64,000 nt of DNA. It comes from an uncultured Lachnospiraceae bacterium. Lineage in GTDB: Bacteria > Bacillota > Clostridia > Lachnospirales > Lachnospiraceae. Both the position numbers and the translations under genes were made by a program. The notes beneath the pieces are model-generated. The model was not told the origin of the DNA. It was given only the letters and a program-made list of their open reading frames with translations, and searched no databases. This document shows, one piece after another, positions 8,235 through 16,407 of this stretch; the stretch's first letter is position 1; each line of letters starts with the position of its first letter. The DNA lies in assembly GCA_947089905.1 (NCBI GenBank), contig CAMUMG010000012.1, positions 1 to 64,000 of the forward strand, read 5' to 3'.

Positions 8235-9518
8235 ATGACAGGAAACGAAAGATTAAAAAAAATAGCAATTTTAAGTGGAATTGTGCTATTCATTATGGCT
8301 TTACTCTCTTTAACAGTACCTGAAAATCAATTTTGGAAACAAGAAAAAGATATAAAAAATGAACAAGATGAGCAACAATTAAACCAAGAGCCAACTTTAC
8401 CAATAAGTCCAACAAATCCAGAAACGATTCCTGTTTTTCCAACTGATGTATGGAGTAAAATTCCAAAGGTAGCAGGTTCTATAGTGTATGAGGAGTTAAG
8501 GAATTCCGATTATACCGCAATTTTATTTGAAAAGGAACCATTAGGGAAAAATCCAAATATTATTTTAGAGGATCTGGCAGTAGATAGATGTATTAAGATT
8601 ACATTGGAGGGAAGTTCTGCTTCTTCTTATAATGGAAAGATTTATCGAGTAAGGGGTTTGGAACTATTTCAAAATCAGATTCCTACACCAAGTCCTAGTC
8701 CAATACCTACGCCTACTAAAGAAGCCTCTACCATAACGCCTACTTTAACCATAACACCTACTTTAACAGTAACTCCTATACCATCTATACCATCTGATCC
8801 TATTATTTCTGCTTCTCTACAAACAGATGAATTATCGACTGTACTGACAATCTGGCTTGATCGGACATATGTATATGAACAAAGAGAAGATGAATTTTAT
8901 TATTATGTTTTGCTTCGACGGCCAAAAGATATCTATTCCAAAATTGTTGTCATTGATGCGGGACATGGAGGAAGAGATAGTGGAACTTATTCTAAAGATT
9001 ATTCTTATTGGGAAAAGGATATCAATTTAAATGTTCTTTTGGAATTAAAAAAATTGTTAGATGCTCAGGAGGAAATCAAAGTTTATTATACACGTACTGA
9101 GGATAGAAGATTAACTTTAAATCAAAGAGTAAACTTAGCAAATGATTTGGAAGCAGATTTATTTTTAAGTATTCACTGTAATTCTAATCCAAGTACATCT
9201 GTACATGGAACAGAAGTGTTATTTAATGAAAAGCAAGATAGTATACAGGGATTTAATTCCAGAAAATTCGCCTTGATTTGTGCAGAGGAAGTATGTGCAC
9301 AGTTTGGTTTGACAAACAGAGGAATTATTCCAAGAAGTAGTAATGTTCATATTATAGGAGCAGCAAAAATGCCAGTTGCATTAATAGAGATGGCATATAT
9401 GACAAATCGTTCAGACTTAAAGGTTTTAGTAAATCCAGAACGTCAATCTGCGGCAGCTCTTGGAATATATCATGCAGTTTTAAAAGCTTATGAGCAATTA
9501 AAGATGGAGGAGTCATGA
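8235..9518 (+). CDS. N-acetylmuramoyl-L-alanine amidase (Amidase_3), membrane-anchored
   Basis: A 427-residue protein. A membrane segment at about 10-27 has no clear cleavage site, so it is probably an anchor. An exported domain follows, then a Pro/Thr-rich linker near 148-195 and a zinc amidase domain from about 237. Metal ligands are His in DAGHGG, Glu in WEKDINL and His in SIHCNS; the catalytic Glu is in IEMAYMTN, where the usual VE-GF-SN motif is altered. It cuts the lactyl-amide bond of peptidoglycan. It overlaps rdgB by four bases (ATGA), so it is co-translated. Confidence 0.9.
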   Translation: MTGNERLKKIAILSGIVLFIMALLSLTVPENQFWKQEKDIKNEQDEQQLNQEPTLPISPTNPETIPVFPTDVWSKIPKVAGSIVYEELRNSDYTAILFEKEPLGKNPNIILEDLAVDRCIKITLEGSSASSYNGKIYRVRGLELFQNQIPTPSPSPIPTPTKEASTITPTLTITPTLTVTPIPSIPSDPIISASLQTDELSTVLTIWLDRTYVYEQREDEFYYYVLLRRPKDIYSKIVVIDAGHGGRDSGTYSKDYSYWEKDINLNVLLELKKLLDAQEEIKVYYTRTEDRRLTLNQRVNLANDLEADLFLSIHCNSNPSTSVHGTEVLFNEKQDSIQGFNSRKFALICAEEVCAQFGLTNRGIIPRSSNVHIIGAAKMPVALIEMAYMTNRSDLKVLVNPERQSAAALGIYHAVLKAYEQLKMEES

Positions 9519-10129
9519 GAAAAATTATTTTCGCAACAGGAAATGAAGGGAAGATGAAAGAGGTACGTGAATTATTAAAAGATTTAAATTTTGAGGTTTT
9601 GTCATTAAAAGAGGCAGGTTTACAGACTGATATTAAAGAAGATGGAAACACGTTTGAAGAAAATGCGGTCATTAAGGCAAGAACCATTATGGAACTTTCC
9701 GGAGAAATTGCACTTGCAGATGATTCAGGATTAGAGATTGACTATCTAAATAAAGCACCAGGAGTTTATTCCGCAAGATTTTTAGGAGAAACAACCTCTT
9801 ATGATATTAAAAACCAATATATTTTAGATAAATTAAAGAATATTCCAACAAAAGAAAGGGGAGCTAGATTTGTCTGTGTCATTGCCTGTGTACTTCCCGA
9901 TGGACAAACACGAACAGAACGGGCAGTGATTGAGGGACAAATTGCAGAAAATATTGCAGGAACAAATGGTTTTGGATATGATCCTATTTTTTATGTGCCA
10001 GAATTTTCTTGTACTACAGCAGAACTTACTATGGAACAAAAAAATAAAATTAGTCATCGAGCGAAAGCCTTAAATCAAATCAAACCATTTTTACAGGAAT
10101 TGGAGAAGTCATGGAACGAAAAATATTAA
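9515..10129 (+). CDS. rdgB: XTP/dITP pyrophosphatase
   Basis: A 204-residue Ham1/RdgB-family enzyme that hydrolyses ITP, dITP and XTP to monophosphates and so keeps deaminated purines out of DNA and RNA. Visible motifs are the nucleotide loop FATGNEGKMKE at 5-15, ADDSGLEID near 70 and GFGYDPIF near 153. Length is normal for the family. Start and stop overlap the genes on both sides, so it is the middle gene of a three-gene operon. Confidence 0.95.
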   Translation: MRKIIFATGNEGKMKEVRELLKDLNFEVLSLKEAGLQTDIKEDGNTFEENAVIKARTIMELSGEIALADDSGLEIDYLNKAPGVYSARFLGETTSYDIKNQYILDKLKNIPTKERGARFVCVIACVLPDGQTRTERAVIEGQIAENIAGTNGFGYDPIFYVPEFSCTTAELTMEQKNKISHRAKALNQIKPFLQELEKSWNEKY

Positions 10130-10605
10130 TTGTCAGCGATTCTCATGGAAGGTGTAATTATCTGGAACGTGCATATCAACAAGTAAAACCAGTAGATATG
10201 TTAATTCATTTAGGAGATCTAGAGGGGGATGAAGAATATATTCAGGCATTAGTAGATTGTGAAACAGTTATGGTTTCAGGAAATAATGATTATTTTTCTG
10301 GACTGCCAAGAGAGTGTATGATTGATATTGAAGGGTATCATGTAATGCTTACACATGGACACCGTTATGGAGTTAATTACGGTACAGAAACAATTAAACA
10401 GATTGCCAGAGAGAATGGTGCAAATATTGTTATGTTTGGACATACACATCGACCATTAATCGATTTAAAGGATTCTTCTATTTGGGCAGTTAATCCAGGA
10501 AGTATTACACAGCCAAGACAAGAGGAGAGAATTCCAACATTTTTAATTATGGAGATTGATAGATTTGGAGAAGCACACTTTACACTAAATTTTGTAAAAG
10601 ATTAG
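10111..10605 (+). CDS. YfcE/MJ0936-family metallophosphoesterase
   Basis: A 164-residue calcineurin-like phosphodiesterase. Metal motifs are in order: SDSHG near 9-13, GDLEGD near 37-42, GNND near 57-60, THGHRYG near 80-86 and GHTHRP near 110-115. The gene overlaps rdgB by 19 bases. The rdgB-yfcE pair is common in Clostridia. The physiological substrate is unknown; relatives cleave bis-p-nitrophenyl phosphate in vitro. Confidence 0.92.
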   Translation: MERKILIVSDSHGRCNYLERAYQQVKPVDMLIHLGDLEGDEEYIQALVDCETVMVSGNNDYFSGLPRECMIDIEGYHVMLTHGHRYGVNYGTETIKQIARENGANIVMFGHTHRPLIDLKDSSIWAVNPGSITQPRQEERIPTFLIMEIDRFGEAHFTLNFVKD

Positions 10606-10640
10606 AAGGAAAAAAAGTTTAAAAATTTTAAAAAAAGAGG

Positions 10641-10669
10641 TTGACAATCGAAATAGGATCGATTATAAT
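10641..10669 (+). promoter_or_regulatory. Consensus promoter of the Pro-Gly-Arg-His-Gln tRNA cluster
   Basis: TTGACA, exactly 17 bases, then TATAAT: a perfect sigma-A promoter, 57 bases before tRNA-Pro. Confidence 0.92.
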
Positions 10670-10725
10670 ATATCTTGCGTTGCAGGACAGATAGAAACTT
10701 TTAAGTTCTGAAAAACATCGTAAAT

Positions 10726-10800
10726 CGGGGTGTGGCTCAGTTTGGCTAGAGCGCTTGATTTGGGATCAAGAGGTCGCAGGTTCGAATCCTGTCACCCCGA
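10726..10800 (+). tRNA. tRNA-Pro(TGG)
   Basis: The acceptor CGGGGTG pairs with CACCCCG, discriminator A. Anticodon stem CTTGA/TCAAG with loop TTTGGGA gives TGG. CCA is not encoded. Confidence 0.96.
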
Positions 10801-10832
10801 TGTTTCAACCGTAAGTTACTGGAAAGAAATAT

Positions 10833-10903
10833 GCAGGTGTAGTTCAATGGTAGAACACTAGCCTTCCAAGCTAGATACGTGGGTTCGATTCCCATCACCT
10901 GCT
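10833..10903 (+). tRNA. tRNA-Gly(TCC)
   Basis: The acceptor GCAGGTG pairs with CACCTGC, with the U73 expected for Gly. Stem CTAGC/GCTAG with loop CTTCCAA gives TCC. Confidence 0.96.
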
Positions 10904-10908
10904 TTTAT

Positions 10909-10982
<74 letters not shown>

Positions 10983-11005
10983 TTCCACGGTTGTGGAGCA
11001 AGTGT

Positions 11006-11080
11006 GGTGGATATAGCGCAGCTGGTTAGCGCGCCAGATTGTGGCTCTGGAGGTCTAGGGTTCGAATCCCTATATCCACC
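11006..11080 (+). tRNA. tRNA-His(GTG)
   Basis: Stem CCAGA/TCTGG with loop TTGTGGC gives GTG. The acceptor GTGGATA pairs with TATCCAC. An encoded G(-1) at 11006 faces C73 at 11080, the identity pair of tRNA-His. Confidence 0.95.
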
Positions 11081-11107
11081 CTGTATAGTGATGAGAAGTT
11101 TCATTAG

Positions 11108-11127
11108 GTCTTTTGCTTGCAAAAGAC
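11108..11127 (+). terminator. Hairpin between tRNA-His and tRNA-Gln
   Basis: GTCTTTTGC pairs with GCAAAAGAC and is followed by TTGTTTTA. It may be a weak terminator or a processing signal within the tRNA transcript. Confidence 0.5.
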
Positions 11128-11146
11128 TTGTTTTATATAATCTTAT

Positions 11147-11219
11147 TGGGCTATCGCCAAGCGGTAAGGCACAGGACTTTGACTCCTGCATTACGCTGGT
11201 TCGAATCCAGCTAGCCCAG
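11147..11219 (+). tRNA. tRNA-Gln(TTG)
   Basis: The acceptor TGGGCTA pairs with TAGCCCA, discriminator G as expected for Gln. Stem CAGGA/TCCTG with loop CTTTGAC gives TTG. It borders the decayed island that follows. Confidence 0.95.
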
Positions 11220-11229
11220 CTCTATAAAA

Positions 11230-11354
11230 AAGAATAATAAAAATACACCGAGTACGGATAAATCCGAACCCTCAACCTCCGCTAACCGTTCCTATACCCG
11301 TTCAAATAATTCTTTCGGGACAATCGCCGTGCAGATGAGACTGCGCTTCGTATA
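11230..11354 (-). pseudogene. Remnant of a large serine recombinase
   Basis: In the frame continuing past the stop of the ceramidase-like gene, the - strand reads TAIVPKELFERV, a stop (TAG at 11292-11294, one base from CAG/Gln), then ERLAEVEGSDLSV. The IVPKELFERVQERLAE pattern is typical of the recombinase domain of large serine recombinases that move integrative elements. Only about 40 codons remain and no catalytic domain is present. Base composition is more GC-rich than neighbouring genes. Confidence 0.5.
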
Positions 11355-12614
11355 TCAAAAATTCGTTATTAAGTTTTCGACAGCAAAGGATATCACGGTG
11401 TCGATCGCCTCACGATTGTATGGATATACTCGTCCGTAATAGGCAAAATAGATCAGCATCGCCCAATAGACCTCATATCCCCCTAAATCATATTCTTCCT
11501 TTGTTGGGAAATACGAGCTGCATCCATTTGTATACCCATTAAAATAAAAAAAGGGATTTTCCAGAAGCTGCGCTGATTCAAGTGCGAATTCTGTCATTGT
11601 TTCGTTTGGGATGCCGCACAGGCACCAGCCGCCAATACAAAAATATTGTATCTCCAAGCGTTCTTCTTGAAAAGAAATACCGCTGTTGTGCAAACTTTTA
11701 ACCTTTTCAATCCATTTTTGCCCGTTTATGCCGCAGTATTTTAGTGCTTCATCCGCTATTTGAGTAGCTTCCGTTATATCCGGAACCTTTGATTGAAGCG
11801 GGATATATTTTGAATACGTATAAACCTTTGCCGAAGATTCCACGTTTATGGTATGAAATATTGGTTTGACTTTTTTACTCACTTCCTGCGCCATTTTTTC
11901 CAATGCATTTTCACAGTTTGTATATTCTTCACCTTGTCCGTCAATAGGAGTAAAAGAAGAACTATAATATTTGGGGGCAATGTTCCCAGCTGAGCCTTGT
12001 ACTATCATAATTGGGCAATGATATTCTTCTGTAAAAGTCTTTCGAACAGAACCAAAATAATCTGCGGAGATAAGGTAATTATCTCTTTTCAAGACATTAC
12101 AGTGTGCTGTAAGGCGCAATATAATCAATTTTAAATCGTTCTTATCGCTGGAACAAACTTTAAGTATCCCGACTCTACGGTCAATTTTGTCAGAAAATTT
12201 GCGTCTGTTATTACCAATATCCGCTTCAACATTATCCCATCCAACCGACACTTCGCCCATCGATTCCTTTGCTTTTTCAGCAGTGCTGCAAATATTTTTA
12301 TAAATTTTGTAAAAATACTCTTTTTCAACATCGGTATTAACAGCTGCATGGGTATGGGAAAATGATAGCATTACCTTCTCTTTAGTTGTGCCTATAATTG
12401 TACCAATCATTTCCCGAAGTAAATTTGCTTCTCTTTTATTAAAGCCAATATTATCTATAGTTACCAAACAACTGGTCTCATAATTCTCCCAAACAGAAAC
12501 CTGTGCCATCAAACTATCCAATATACCCCTAGAAATGTTGTCTGTACGATTAAATCCAACCATGGTAACAGACGTTTGGGGGGTAATATCTGTTTCAGCA
12601 AATCCCATTTTCAT
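11355..12614 (-). CDS. Neutral/alkaline ceramidase-like (N-terminal domain) protein
   Basis: A 419-residue protein resembling the N-terminal metal-binding domain of neutral ceramidases. It opens GFAETDITP; SFSHTHAAVNTD near 105-116 supplies a His-x-His metal pair; GSAGNIAP near 206-213 resembles the QGxxGD/N segment. It lacks a signal peptide and the C-terminal Ig-like domain, so the substrate is uncertain. AAGGAGG precedes the ATG. The gene is intact, differs in base use from its surroundings, and lies between recombinase and gene fragments, pointing to horizontal acquisition. Confidence 0.72.
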   Translation of the reverse strand: MKMGFAETDITPQTSVTMVGFNRTDNISRGILDSLMAQVSVWENYETSCLVTIDNIGFNKREANLLREMIGTIIGTTKEKVMLSFSHTHAAVNTDVEKEYFYKIYKNICSTAEKAKESMGEVSVGWDNVEADIGNNRRKFSDKIDRRVGILKVCSSDKNDLKLIILRLTAHCNVLKRDNYLISADYFGSVRKTFTEEYHCPIMIVQGSAGNIAPKYYSSSFTPIDGQGEEYTNCENALEKMAQEVSKKVKPIFHTINVESSAKVYTYSKYIPLQSKVPDITEATQIADEALKYCGINGQKWIEKVKSLHNSGISFQEERLEIQYFCIGGWCLCGIPNETMTEFALESAQLLENPFFYFNGYTNGCSSYFPTKEEYDLGGYEVYWAMLIYFAYYGRVYPYNREAIDTVISFAVENLITNF

Positions 12615-12634
12615 TGTTTTTCCTCCTTGCGAAT

Positions 12635-12727
12635 TTATTCTTTTCCCGTTTGCTCCATCATCTCTTTCTTAATGTCTTGCAGGATGGAGAGGAATATATT
12701 CTTGATTTTCTCGATCTTTGCCAGCCC
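12635..12727 (-). pseudogene. C-terminal gene fragment upstream of the ceramidase-like gene
   Basis: The - strand encodes LAKIEKIKNIF...KKEMMEQTGKE and a stop, a plausible helical protein tail. It has no start and breaks off near 12725 where another fragment begins on the other strand. The parent gene is not recognised. Confidence 0.35.
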
Positions 12728-12800
12728 GGATGGGCAGAAAGAATTTGAAGAATGGAAAGTGCAGAGGGCAAAGGAAGCAGAACAGCATAAAAGCGTATGA
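12726..12800 (+). pseudogene. C-terminal gene fragment, mobile-element type
   Basis: The + strand reads PDGQKEFEEWKVQRAKEAE and a few more residues to a TGA, followed at once by a strong terminator. It looks like the genuine end of a gene whose front has been lost. I suspect a conjugative-element gene, but cannot name it. Confidence 0.4.
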
Positions 12801-12840
12801 CAAAAGGGGCGTCATCACTCATGATACCGCCCCTTTTGCT
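12801..12840 (+). terminator. Intrinsic terminator in the decayed island
   Basis: AAAAGGGGCG pairs with CGCCCCTTTT; the inner TCAT/ATGA pairing extends the stem. It follows the truncated + strand fragment. Confidence 0.75.
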
Positions 12841-12860
12841 TTTCGCACTAAAGATATACT

Positions 12861-12901
12861 AAAAATCCGAAGCCGTCCCCGATTGGAACCGGGTTCGGAT
12901 T
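12861..12901 (-). terminator. Terminator of the Lys-Leu tRNA pair
   Basis: On the - strand AATCCGAA pairs with TTCGGATT around a GC-rich inner stem, then TTTTTAG. It lies just after tRNA-Leu(TAG). Confidence 0.7.
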
Positions 12902-12913
12902 ATCATGGTCTGA

Positions 12914-12994
12914 TGCGGATAACAGGACTTGAACCTGCACGTCTGGGACAATAGAACCTAAATCTATCGCGTCTGCCAATTCCGCCATATCCGC
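12914..12994 (-). tRNA. tRNA-Leu(TAG)
   Basis: The acceptor GCGGATA pairs with TATCCGC, discriminator A. Stem ATAGA/TCTAT with loop TTTAGGT gives TAG. It has a long variable arm and the Leu D-arm TGGCGGAATTGG. Confidence 0.95.
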
Positions 12995-13006
12995 ATAAAG
13001 AACAAA

Positions 13007-13079
13007 TGAGACACGCGGGAATCGAACCCGCGACACCATGATTAAAAGTCATGTGCTCTACCGACTGAGCTAGTGTCCC
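13007..13079 (-). tRNA. tRNA-Lys(TTT)
   Basis: The acceptor GGGACAC pairs with GTGTCTC (one G-U), discriminator A. Stem CATGA/TCATG with loop CTTTTAA gives TTT. It is transcribed before tRNA-Leu(TAG). Confidence 0.96.
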
Positions 13080-13090
13080 ATAACAAAATT

Positions 13091-13119
13091 ATATTATCAT
13101 AAATTCTTTTATAATGCAA
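13091..13119 (-). promoter_or_regulatory. Promoter of the tRNA-Lys/Leu pair
   Basis: On the - strand TTGCAT, 17 bases, then TAATAT, ending 12 bases before tRNA-Lys. Confidence 0.6.
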
Positions 13120-13176
13120 GAGTTAATTTATAAAATTTTTATTCATATATCTGTTATAACTACAAATGAAAAATAG

Positions 13177-13205
13177 TTGACACTTGCCGCAGAACTTTGT
13201 ATAAT
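13177..13205 (+). promoter_or_regulatory. Consensus promoter of the NlpC/P60 gene
   Basis: TTGACA, 17 bases, TATAAT: a perfect match. The long leader contains the hairpin AGGACTTG/CAAGTCCT at 13266-13284, just upstream of the ribosome site. Confidence 0.88.
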
Positions 13206-13304
13206 ATTTGCGTAGTCTTAATATTTTTGTAACAATACAAAAAAACAGTAAAAATAGGAAAGAACAGGACTTGGCACAAGTCCTTTATAAGTAGGAGGAT
13301 TAGA

Positions 13305-14444
13305 ATGGGGCATTTATGGCTCAAAGCAACAGCAGTTGCCTTTGGATTTGTCTTACTTGGGACAAGTCCATTAAAAGTATCGGCAGAAGAAAATAACAGT
13401 GTAGAAACTGCATTAGGTGGACTTTCTTATTACTTAAATGAATATTATAAGGATAATTCACAGGAAACGGATTCTTTAACAGATCTGTTGTCTATAGAAG
13501 AAGTAGCAGTTCCAAAAAATATTGGAATTGCCAATGTCAATGATAAATTAAATATTCGAAAAGGACCAGGGACAGATACAGAAATTGTGGGATATCTTCC
13601 AGCAAAAGCAGCATGTTTTATTTCTGACATTTCCAATGGATGGGCAAAGATTACTTCTGGAAATGTAAACGGATATGTATCTACAGATTATCTTTGGTAT
13701 GATACACAAGGAGTTGAAAAGGCAAAAGAGTATGGAGTGTTAACAGCTACAGTAAATGCAGGAAGAGTAAATCTTCGTTCTGAGCCATCTACTACAGATC
13801 AATCGAATATTTTAACAAGTGTCTATCGGGATGATGTTTTTAAAGTTTTAGATGAAACGATTTTGACAAAAGATGAAGAGGCAGATATTTGGATTAAAGT
13901 AACTTATATGGAGACAGAAGGATATTTGGCAAAACAGTTTATGGAGCTTTCTTATCAGTGGAATGAGGCAATTCAAGTAGAAGAACCAAAGACAACATCT
14001 CCATCTACTCAAGTTTCTAACCAGGCAAATTCTTCTAAGCCTACTTATTCAGGAGCAAATAATACTGAACTGAGAAATACCATTGTCGCAACAGCAAAAC
14101 AGTATCTTGGATTAAGATATGTCTATGGAGGAAATAGTCTTACTTCTGGTACAGACTGTTCTGGCTTTTGTTTGGCAATTTATCGTGCGTGTGGAGTAGA
14201 TACTTCTAATATTCCGCGCAGTTCTGCTAGTATGGCATCATCTTCTTCTGGAAGAAGTGTTTCCCGTTCAGAATTAAGACCGGGTGATCTGTTATTTTAT
14301 GGTAATAACAACAAAACAGTAAACCATGTAGCAATCTATATGGGAAATAATAAGATTATTCATGAAAGTTCAAACAGTGGTGGAGTTATTATTTCAGATA
14401 TGGATTATAGACCATACATAAAGGCGAAAAATTTTATTGATTAA
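13305..14444 (+). CDS. Secreted SH3-domain NlpC/P60 endopeptidase
   Basis: A 379-residue cell-wall hydrolase. A signal peptide ends near VSA at about 27. Two bacterial SH3 domains (about 68-128 and 145-203) bind peptidoglycan, and a Ser/Thr/Asn-rich linker precedes the C-terminal C40 domain (about 258-379). The catalytic Cys lies in TDCSGF near 285, the first His in NHVAIYMG near 342 and another in IIHESS. The family cuts D-Glu-diamino-acid bonds in stem peptides. TAGGAGG precedes the ATG; a consensus promoter and a long leader suggest strong expression. Confidence 0.93.
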   Translation: MGHLWLKATAVAFGFVLLGTSPLKVSAEENNSVETALGGLSYYLNEYYKDNSQETDSLTDLLSIEEVAVPKNIGIANVNDKLNIRKGPGTDTEIVGYLPAKAACFISDISNGWAKITSGNVNGYVSTDYLWYDTQGVEKAKEYGVLTATVNAGRVNLRSEPSTTDQSNILTSVYRDDVFKVLDETILTKDEEADIWIKVTYMETEGYLAKQFMELSYQWNEAIQVEEPKTTSPSTQVSNQANSSKPTYSGANNTELRNTIVATAKQYLGLRYVYGGNSLTSGTDCSGFCLAIYRACGVDTSNIPRSSASMASSSSGRSVSRSELRPGDLLFYGNNNKTVNHVAIYMGNNKIIHESSNSGGVIISDMDYRPYIKAKNFID

Positions 14445-14462
14445 TTTACTGTGAAACAAACC

Positions 14463-14490
14463 TTGACAATAAGGTAACGTATGATATAAT
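14463..14490 (+). promoter_or_regulatory. Promoter of the T-box-tyrS transcript
   Basis: TTGACA, 16 bases, TATAAT (14485-14490). Confidence 0.85.
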
Positions 14491-14496
14491 GAGAAC

Positions 14497-14802
14497 AATT
14501 TAATGCCTTCGGGCTTTTTAAAAGCGTAGAAGGGAAGAAGTAGCAGCCCGTGAAACAGACAGAAAGTTACCGGAAGATGAGAGGTGCATGGGAAGCCGGC
14601 TGTGAATACATCCTAGAGCTTTGCACCGAACTCTTAATAAGAAAGTAGGCTGTGACGGTTTCGCACTCGTTATTGTGCGTCGGTAAGTTTGTTTTATAAA
14701 AACAGCAGACCGAGTGAGGCAGAAGACGTGAGTCTTTTGTAAATAAAGGTGGTAACACGAAGATAAGGCCTTCGTCCTTTTTTTGGGGACGGAGGTTTTT
14801 TT
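14497..14802 (+). promoter_or_regulatory. Tyr-specific T-box riboswitch with terminator
   Basis: A leader of about 300 bases. Stem I begins near AGAAGGGAAGAAGTAG. The specifier loop GAATACATC presents UAC (Tyr) at 14607-14609. The T-box sequence AAAGGTGGTAACACG is at 14745-14759, and its UGGU (14750-14753) can pair with the A73-CCA end of uncharged tRNA-Tyr. The terminator stem CCTTCGTCC/GGACGGAGG (14769-14795) is followed by seven Ts. Uncharged tRNA-Tyr should favour the antiterminator and switch tyrS on. Confidence 0.95.
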
Positions 14803-14853
14803 ATTCTCCTTTCCCTATATCAGCCGAAAAAAAGTAGAAATGAGGGTAAAATA

Positions 14854-16077
14854 ATGACTGTTTATGATGAATTAGTAGCAAGAGGATTAGTTGCTCAGGT
14901 AACAGACGAGGCAGAAATTAAAAAGTTAGTAGATAATGGAGAGGCTATCTTTTATATTGGTTTTGATCCAACAGCAGATAGTTTACATGTAGGACATTTT
15001 ATGGCACTATGTCTGATGAAACGGTTACAGATGGCTGGAAATAAGCCAATTGCTTTATTGGGCGGAGGAACAGGAATGATAGGAGATCCTTCTGGAAGGA
15101 CAGATATGAGACCAATGTTGACAGAAGAGATGATAAATCATAATTGTGACTGTTTTAAAAAGCAGATGAGCCGATTTATTGACTTTTCTGAGGGTAAAGC
15201 ATTATTAGTCAATAATGCAGAATGGTTACTTCCATTGAATTATATTGAACTTTTAAGAGAAGTAGGTCCACATTTTAGTGTCAACCGGATGCTTTCCGCG
15301 GAATGTTATAAACAGAGAATGGAGAGGGGACTTAGTTTTTTAGAGTTTAATTATATGATTATGCAAAGTTATGACTTTCTTTGTCTATATGAAAAATATG
15401 GATGTAATATGCAGTTTGGCGGCGATGATCAATGGAGCAATATGTTAGGAGGAACAGAACTAATCCGTAGGAAACTTGGAAAAAACGCCTACGCTATGAC
15501 GATTACACTGTTACTAAATTCAGAAGGAAAGAAGATGGGAAAAACTCAATCAGGAGCAGTATGGCTAGATCCAAATAAAACCTCTCCATTTGAGTTTTAC
15601 CAATACTGGAGAAATGTAGAAGATTCAGATGTACTCAAATGTATAAGAATGTTGACATTTCTTCCGTTGGAACAGATTAATGAAATGGACTCTTGGGAAG
15701 GAAGTCAATTAAATACAGCAAAAGAAATTCTTGCATTTGAATTAACTAAATTAGTTCATGGAGAAGAGGAAGCAAAAAAGTCACAAGAAAGTGCAAGAGC
15801 TTTATTTTCCAGTGGAAATGCAGCGGAAATGCCAACCACTGTATTAACAGAATCCGATTTTTTACAGGGGAAAATAGATGTAATTTCTCTATTAGTAAAA
15901 ACAGGTCTTGTTACTACACGTTCAGAAGGACGTAGAGCTGTTGAACAGGGGGGAGTTACAATTAATGGAGAGAAGATTAATGATATCAAAACAGAATATG
16001 AAATAGAAGAATTGACAAAGGATGGTGTCATTATCAAACGAGGAAAGAAAAATTTCCGTAAAGCGATTATAAAGTAG
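14854..16077 (+). CDS. tyrS: Tyrosyl-tRNA synthetase
   Basis: A 407-residue class I synthetase that charges tRNA-Tyr. [12 protein letters not shown] near 35-46 holds the HIGH motif, and KKMGKT near 225-230 is the KMSKS loop. A C-terminal S4 RNA-binding domain spans about 345-405 ([19 protein letters not shown]). Length and layout match bacterial TyrRS, with the short KMGKT form of the motif. It is controlled by the T-box directly upstream. Confidence 0.96.
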   Translation: MTVYDELVARGLVAQVTDEAEIKKLVDNGEAIFYIGFDPTADSLHVGHFMALCLMKRLQMAGNKPIALLGGGTGMIGDPSGRTDMRPMLTEEMINHNCDCFKKQMSRFIDFSEGKALLVNNAEWLLPLNYIELLREVGPHFSVNRMLSAECYKQRMERGLSFLEFNYMIMQSYDFLCLYEKYGCNMQFGGDDQWSNMLGGTELIRRKLGKNAYAMTITLLLNSEGKKMGKTQSGAVWLDPNKTSPFEFYQYWRNVEDSDVLKCIRMLTFLPLEQINEMDSWEGSQLNTAKEILAFELTKLVHGEEEAKKSQESARALFSSGNAAEMPTTVLTESDFLQGKIDVISLLVKTGLVTTRSEGRRAVEQGGVTINGEKINDIKTEYEIEELTKDGVIIKRGKKNFRKAIIK

Positions 16078-16120
16078 GAGCTATAAGACTCTTAGCAAAA
16101 ATTTAATAGAGAAGAGAATT

Positions 16121-16156
16121 TTTTTAATACAATCTTAATAGAAAGAGTATTATACT
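16121..16156 (+). promoter_or_regulatory. Tandem 11-base direct repeats over a TATACT box
   Basis: TTAATACAATC is followed at once by TTAATAGAAAG (16124-16145), giving TTAATA twice with an 11-base period, then TATACT at 16151-16156. No -35 consensus is present. This is the arrangement seen at promoters activated by PhoB/OmpR-type response regulators. Confidence 0.4.
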
Positions 16157-16161
16157 ATAAA

Positions 16162-16314
16162 CAGCAGAGGTTGGCAGACTCCTGCTAAAGTCTGATTAGA
16201 GATCTTAATATATCTCTAATCAGGCATTAGAAAATAAAAGAAATAGTATAGAAGCTATTGCAAAATAAAATTTTTATATCATATTAAAATCTATTTTGCA
16301 ATAGCCCTTTTTTT
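16162..16314 (+). ncRNA. Candidate structured RNA between tyrS and the sensor kinase gene
   Basis: No gene is found between 16078 and 16407. The first element allows two competing pairings: AGCAG with CTGCT, or CAGACT with AGTCTG. A perfect 12-bp hairpin follows (CTGATTAGAGAT, 16192-16203, with 16212-16223). It ends in a strong terminator, GCTATTGCAAAATA paired with TATTTTGCAATAGC (16254-16305) plus eight Ts. It could be a small RNA or a leader/attenuator. No known riboswitch class is recognised. Confidence 0.45.
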
Positions 16315-16339
16315 ATTTATTAATTCAGAAAAGAATAGG

Positions 16340-16368
16340 TTGATAAAATAGAAAAATTTTTGTAGAAT
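16340..16368 (+). promoter_or_regulatory. Promoter of the two-component system genes
   Basis: TTGATA, 17 bases, TAGAAT, downstream of the RNA's terminator. Confidence 0.5.
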
Positions 16369-16407
16369 GGTATTCATAAGTCAAAAAGAACAAGGGGACA
16401 AAATAAA

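Noticed and set aside
12718-13039. Open frames around 12.7-13.0 kb
   Set aside because: They pass through tRNA-Leu, tRNA-Lys and the terminator; only the + strand fragment at 12726-12800 looks like a real gene end.
16078-16330. c-di-AMP (ydaO) or other known riboswitch before the KdpD-like gene
   Set aside because: None of the conserved motifs are present and the terminator is followed by a separate promoter; kept only as an unclassified RNA.
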